In this document: one piece after another, positions 6,973 to 9,803 of the stretch
Layout: each line of letters starts with the position of its first letter
How positions within the stretch are numbered: position 1 is the first letter of the stretch
Origin: Archaeoglobaceae archaeon
GTDB lineage: Archaea; Halobacteriota; Archaeoglobi; Archaeoglobales; JdFR-42
DNA: 9,803 nucleotides
NCBI GenBank assembly: GCA_015523685.1
Contig: WAJW01000120.1
Location: 1-9,803, forward strand
Reading direction: 5' to 3'
Program-made: the position numbers and the translations under genes
The notes under the pieces: model-generated
What the model saw: the letters and a program-made list of their open reading frames with translations, nothing else
What the model was told of the DNA's origin: nothing
Database searches by the model: none

Positions 6973-9081
6973 TCACCTCCCCATGAAATGTATCAATCTG
7001 TATTCATCCATCCTGATCCTATTATCTGGAGGGACAACCAGTGTAGTTGCTGGATGTTCTATAATTGAGGGTCCTACCACGACATTCCCGGGTTTCAGCT
7101 CTTTCATTTCAAATATATTGAATTCATACCACTTATCTTCAAAGTATACTTCCCTTGTATCTTTATAAGCATCCTTTGGAGATTCTCCCTCAAGCTCATA
7201 TTTCGTTATTTTTGGTTTAGGAAGGTCCACATAAGCAGCTATGGCAACTTCTGTAATTAGATAACCAGCTTCAGGAAATTTCATGGCCTCCGGATATAAC
7301 GCTCCATATGCCTTTTCAAAGTCTTGTATTATCTTATCAACATCTTCAGGTTTTGTAATTCTACTCACAGATGTCTGTGCTTCAAAATCTTCCAACTGAC
7401 CCTTGTATCTGCAATAAACAAAATGTTTCAACCTCACTTCTTCGTCAGTATATCCTTCCATTTTGAATAAATTATATGCCTCTTGCTCTAGTTTCTCCCA
7501 TACTGGATTTATCATCTCCCCTGCCTTTAATTTTGTCTCATCATCTGCATTATGTGGGATTTCAGCGTATGTTGAAGAATGCAATCTATGTAAATAATCT
7601 GCTGTGGCTATACCAAAAGCTGAAAATGCTGCTGCCCAAGGGACAGTAATAACATCTGTGAAGGGAACATTTTTAGAAATGCCCCAAAGGTGCATTGGAC
7701 CACTCCCACCATAGAATATTGCAGCAAATTCAGATGGTGAGAATCCTCTACCTGTTAACCTACTTAAAATAGCACCTCTTGTCTGAGTATGCAAGAGTTC
7801 GAGTACTCCAAAGGCGAAATCGTATACTTCCACCCCTAACTCCTCTGCAATGCTACTAAGTGCATTCTCCGAGTCCTTTTTATTCAATTTTATTTTACCA
7901 CCAATGAAATAATCAGGATTTAAATACCCCAAGATCAGATCGCAATCTGAAATTGTGGGTCTGTCAAATTCGTAACATATGCCCACCTTTGCGCCAGCAC
8001 TTTCTGGGCCTAGAATAATCCTCTTGCTTATAGGGTCTATTTTCAAAACAGTCCCTGTTCCTGATGCAATTGAATCTATATCGATCATCGGTAGATTTAG
8101 CATGAAATTGTGGAAAATTGGTTCTCTTTTTATAGGAATATAACCTTCTACAACCAACCCCACATCAAAACTCGTGCCACCTAAATCACAACATACAATA
8201 TTTTTTAAGCCTACAATATCTGCAATGTATTTGGATCCCATAATTCCTCCGACTGGACCAGATAGCAATGTTTCAAACATTCTCGGATATCTAACATCAG
8301 CTAACCCACCATAAGAGAGAACTGTTAATAACCGCTTCTCGTAGCCATTTTTCCTCGCTTTTTCTTCTATATTCAATAATTGCTTACGAACAGGTTCAGC
8401 TGCATAGCATTGTATTAACGTGCTGTAAAGTCTTGAATATTCCCTGATAACAGGCATTAATTCAGATGAGCAATATATCGGGATCTCTTTTTCTACAATC
8501 TCCATGGCTATATTTTTTGCTTCAATCTCATGTGTTGGATTTATATGAGAATTCAAGAAGACTATTCCAATACTTTCAACACCATTGTCCATCAATTCTC
8601 TGACAGAGTTGGCCACCTCATCCTTATTTATAGGGATGACTACCTCTCCAAAAATATTTATCCTCTCTCCAATACCCTTAATTAATTTTTTTTCTACATA
8701 TGGCTCGGTTTTCCATCTTTCTGCAAAATGGATTATCTGATGGTACGATTTGCCTAACCATCTCTGACCTCGACTTAGAATTAAGTAATCCTCGAATCCT
8801 TTTGTAATTAAAAGTCCGGTTTTTAATCCAGTTCTTGTTAATATCGTGTTCAGCATTCCTGTTCCAGTATAGATACATGTAATCGCACCACTTAATATCT
8901 CCTTCTCTTCTAACTTTAGATATCCGGCTGCATCGTTAATTGACTCGATAAAACTCGCCGACTCATCTTCTCTATTAGTAAGAGCTTTACCTACCTCCCC
9001 GAATTTACCTTCTTCATCAACTATGAAAGTATCTGTCATCGTACCTCCTGCATCTAAACTTACTACAAATCTTTGGGTCAT
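6973..9081 (-). CDS. acxA: Acetone carboxylase beta subunit-like protein (HyuA family)
   Basis: A 702-residue HyuA-type ATPase of the ASKHA fold. It has the phosphate-1 motif DAGGTMTD at 10-17; the AGGTMTD form is typical of acetone carboxylase beta, whereas ordinary HyuA usually has VGGTFTD. Further motifs are SGPVGG (274-279), phosphate-2 DLGGTSFDV (299-307), SGTGT (340-344), GPESAGA (358-364), TISDCDLILG (376-385) and YGGSGPMH (457-464). In acetone carboxylase this subunit binds ATP and forms phosphorylated bicarbonate and ketone intermediates, releasing AMP and two phosphates. The start at ATG 9081-9079 puts the phosphate motif at the usual distance from the N-terminus; an in-frame ATG at 9138 would add 19 residues of no recognisable family sequence. 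First gene of the operon acxA-acxB-acxC-cupin, with a TATA-like box at leaderless distance and no good ribosome-binding site. Confidence 0.92.
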   Translation of the reverse strand: MTQRFVVSLDAGGTMTDTFIVDEEGKFGEVGKALTNREDESASFIESINDAAGYLKLEEKEILSGAITCIYTGTGMLNTILTRTGLKTGLLITKGFEDYLILSRGQRWLGKSYHQIIHFAERWKTEPYVEKKLIKGIGERINIFGEVVIPINKDEVANSVRELMDNGVESIGIVFLNSHINPTHEIEAKNIAMEIVEKEIPIYCSSELMPVIREYSRLYSTLIQCYAAEPVRKQLLNIEEKARKNGYEKRLLTVLSYGGLADVRYPRMFETLLSGPVGGIMGSKYIADIVGLKNIVCCDLGGTSFDVGLVVEGYIPIKREPIFHNFMLNLPMIDIDSIASGTGTVLKIDPISKRIILGPESAGAKVGICYEFDRPTISDCDLILGYLNPDYFIGGKIKLNKKDSENALSSIAEELGVEVYDFAFGVLELLHTQTRGAILSRLTGRGFSPSEFAAIFYGGSGPMHLWGISKNVPFTDVITVPWAAAFSAFGIATADYLHRLHSSTYAEIPHNADDETKLKAGEMINPVWEKLEQEAYNLFKMEGYTDEEVRLKHFVYCRYKGQLEDFEAQTSVSRITKPEDVDKIIQDFEKAYGALYPEAMKFPEAGYLITEVAIAAYVDLPKPKITKYELEGESPKDAYKDTREVYFEDKWYEFNIFEMKELKPGNVVVGPSIIEHPATTLVVPPDNRIRMDEYRLIHFMGR
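6974..6982 (-). promoter_or_regulatory. Strong ribosome-binding site of acxB overlapping the acxA stop
   Basis: The minus strand reads GGGGAGGTG about 8 nt before the acxB ATG. Its 3' end overlaps the acxA TGA (6975-6973), so ribosomes ending on acxA are placed to start acxB, which fits fixed subunit stoichiometry. Confidence 0.75.
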
Positions 9082-9101
9082 GGATTTCACATTACTAATA
9101 A

Positions 9102-9110
9102 TTAAATAAA
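9102..9110 (-). promoter_or_regulatory. TATA-like box of the acx operon
   Basis: The minus strand reads TTTATTTAA at positions -29 to -21 relative to the acxA ATG at 9081. This is the archaeal spacing for transcription starting at or next to the ATG, and agrees with the absence of a clear ribosome-binding site there. The match is only moderate in an AT-rich background. Confidence 0.4.
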
Positions 9111-9223
9111 ACAATTTTCCATATAATCTATTTGGCAATATATATCAAACAATTAGGCACTTTTCGTAAGTTAAACATATTCCTCTCCAGACTTATTTAA
9201 CGAGTTATTCTAAGCTTAATCAT

Positions 9224-9235
9224 GTTTATATAAAC
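9224..9235. promoter_or_regulatory. Palindromic TATA-like element
   Basis: GTTTATATAAAC is a perfect 12-bp palindrome and also a close match to the archaeal TATA consensus in both directions. It lies between the divergent acxA and alaX genes. A start site 25 bp away would leave leaders of over 100 nt to either gene, so it may serve neither, or a distal promoter, or a regulator. Confidence 0.3.
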
Positions 9236-9396
9236 GAAAAAGTGAAAATATCTTCATTCCCAGTCTTATTCAAGAATTTAAAGATGATATAAACCTTAAA
9301 GAGGGTGGGATAAAGTTACCTACCTATACCGAGAAACTATAAGAGAAAGTTGGTGCTTAAATTCACAGTCTTGAATGCATTTTTAATCAAGATAAT

Positions 9397-9402
9397 GGAG
9401 GT
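9397..9402 (+). promoter_or_regulatory. Shine-Dalgarno-like site for the longer alaX start
   Basis: GGAGGT lies 7 nt before GTG 9410, which is in frame with alaX and opens two codons after an in-frame TAA (9404-9406). It is the strongest sequence argument for a 37-residue N-terminal extension. Confidence 0.4.
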
Positions 9403-9454
9403 TTAAACAGTGTCAGTAAAGTTGTATAAAATTGTATTAGTGAATACCTTTACC

Positions 9455-9463
9455 TTTAAAAAT
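9455..9463 (+). promoter_or_regulatory. TATA-like box before the inner alaX start
   Basis: TTTAAAAAT, preceded by ACC, is a good archaeal TATA-like match. A start site near 9485 would give a leader of about 36 nt containing the GAGGT site (9510-9514) and the ATG at 9521. If this box is used, the GTG at 9410 cannot be the start of the protein. Confidence 0.35.
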
Positions 9464-9520
9464 CAAACAACCGACACATTGATTAAGAACATTGATAACA
9501 TTATGCATAGAGGTTTCGGT

Positions 9521-9803
9521 ATGGATGAGGAAACAAAAACCCATACTGCACTACATATTTTAAAGGGTGCGGTGGTAAAGGTTTTAGGAGATCAGGCCAT
9601 GTGGACTGCCGGTGTTTTTGTAAAGGGAGATAAAGGTAGATTGACAGTGAAATTCAACAGAAAGCCAGAGGAAGATGAAATAAGAAAGATTGAAGAACTT
9701 TCAAACCAAAAAATAAAGGAGAATGCTGAGATAATAATTCACGAACTCAAAAGAGAAGAGGCTGAGGAGATATTCGGAGATACGATATACGACTTATTCC
9801 CCC
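9521..9803 (+). CDS. alaX: AlaX-type alanyl-tRNA editing protein (3' end outside window)
   Basis: The first 94 residues of a small AlaX protein, a free-standing relative of the alanyl-tRNA synthetase editing domain that hydrolyses mischarged Ser- or Gly-tRNA(Ala). The zinc/catalytic motif HTALH is present (H8 and H12), followed by KGAVVKVLG, a WTAGVFVKGDKG turn and a VKFNRKPEEDEI segment very like archaeal AlaX-S proteins. The second ligand pair (Cys...His) should lie beyond the window. ATG 9521 is preferred because the short AlaX-S protein of Pyrococcus, as I recall it, also begins only a few residues before THTALH, and GAGGT (9510-9514) is 6 nt upstream. An alternative in-frame GTG at 9410 has a perfect GGAGGT at 9397-9402 with 7 nt spacing and would add 37 residues; ATG 9503 is a third option. 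No functional tie to the acx genes is evident. Confidence 0.85.
   Translation, partial: MDEETKTHTALHILKGAVVKVLGDQAMWTAGVFVKGDKGRLTVKFNRKPEEDEIRKIEELSNQKIKENAEIIIHELKREEAEEIFGDTIYDLFP

Larger units (their letters stand above)
9111..9409. other. Divergent intergenic region between acxA and alaX
   Basis: No convincing intact gene. It holds a palindromic TATA-like element at 9224-9235, further AT-rich boxes, and a plus-strand stretch (9220-9426) that reads like protein for 40 codons before meeting a stop at 9340 and another at 9358. No tRNA, CRISPR repeat or stable GC-rich RNA fold was seen by eye. Confidence 0.5.
9220..9426 (+). pseudogene. Possible decayed gene fragment
   Basis: In one frame the plus strand is open for 40 codons from 9220 to 9339, with a sequence (IPSLIQEFKDDINLKEGGIK, then LPTYTEKL) that looks like soluble protein. 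After TAA at 9340 and 9358 the same frame continues (IHSLECIFNQDNGGLNSVSK) to a TAA at 9427. There is no good start codon and I do not recognise the family. It may be chance, since an open stretch of this size is not rare even in AT-rich DNA. Confidence 0.2.

Noticed and set aside
4237..9081. Hydantoinase (hyuAB) or 5-oxoprolinase operon
   Set aside because: The gamma subunit gene and the acetone-carboxylase forms of the key motifs in both large subunits favour a ketone carboxylase; the hydantoinase name would be only the generic family label.
9082..9138. 19-residue extension of the acxA product
   Set aside because: The phosphate-binding motif is normally close to the N-terminus, and the extension overlaps the best TATA-like box.
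1..9803. CRISPR array, insertion sequence, tRNA or rRNA genes
   Set aside because: No regularly spaced repeats, no transposase-like protein or terminal inverted repeats, and no cloverleaf or rRNA-like stretch were found by eye.

Overview
The window looks archaeal. It is AT-rich, arginine is mostly AGA/AGG and isoleucine often ATA, genes are packed into operons with 4-8 bp overlaps or gaps under 10 bp, archaeal TATA-like boxes lie upstream of the operon heads, and the right-edge gene is a short stand-alone AlaX protein of the kind best known from archaea. I cannot place it more precisely; a thermophile is plausible but not shown.

Layout. Seven genes lie on the minus strand and one partial gene on the plus strand. 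Reading leftwards from about 9081, the first operon is acxA (HyuA-like, 702 aa), acxB (HyuB-like, 727 aa), acxC (zinc-ribbon small subunit, 179 aa) and a one-domain cupin (107 aa). The first three match the acetone carboxylase subunits beta, alpha and gamma in the same order as in Xanthobacter, and the cupin start codon lies inside the end of acxC. After 157 bp of T-rich spacer comes a zinc-dependent medium-chain alcohol dehydrogenase (340 aa). After another 145 bp spacer comes a second tight cluster: a PYROXD2/phytoene-desaturase-like FAD oxidoreductase (511 aa), a CoxG/SRPBCC-type ligand-binding protein (160 aa) and a second FAD oxidoreductase cut by the left window edge. These three are joined by 4-bp ATGA and GTGA stop/start overlaps. 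At the right edge, on the plus strand, begins an AlaX tRNA-editing gene, separated from acxA by a spacer of 328-439 bp depending on which start is used. That spacer holds promoter-like boxes and a possible gene relic.

How it may work together. The acx operon should encode an ATP-dependent ketone carboxylase (acetone + bicarbonate to acetoacetate, or a related ketone). The adjacent alcohol dehydrogenase could supply the ketone from a secondary alcohol, but it probably has its own promoter, so this link is inference. The FAD-SRPBCC-FAD cluster looks like a separate desaturase/oxidoreductase module acting on a hydrophobic substrate.

Most unusual observation: the two FAD oxidoreductase genes share a perfect, in-phase 78-bp stretch (26 codons of the Rossmann fold, no synonymous change) although the proteins diverge clearly right beside it. 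This suggests local gene conversion between paralogues.
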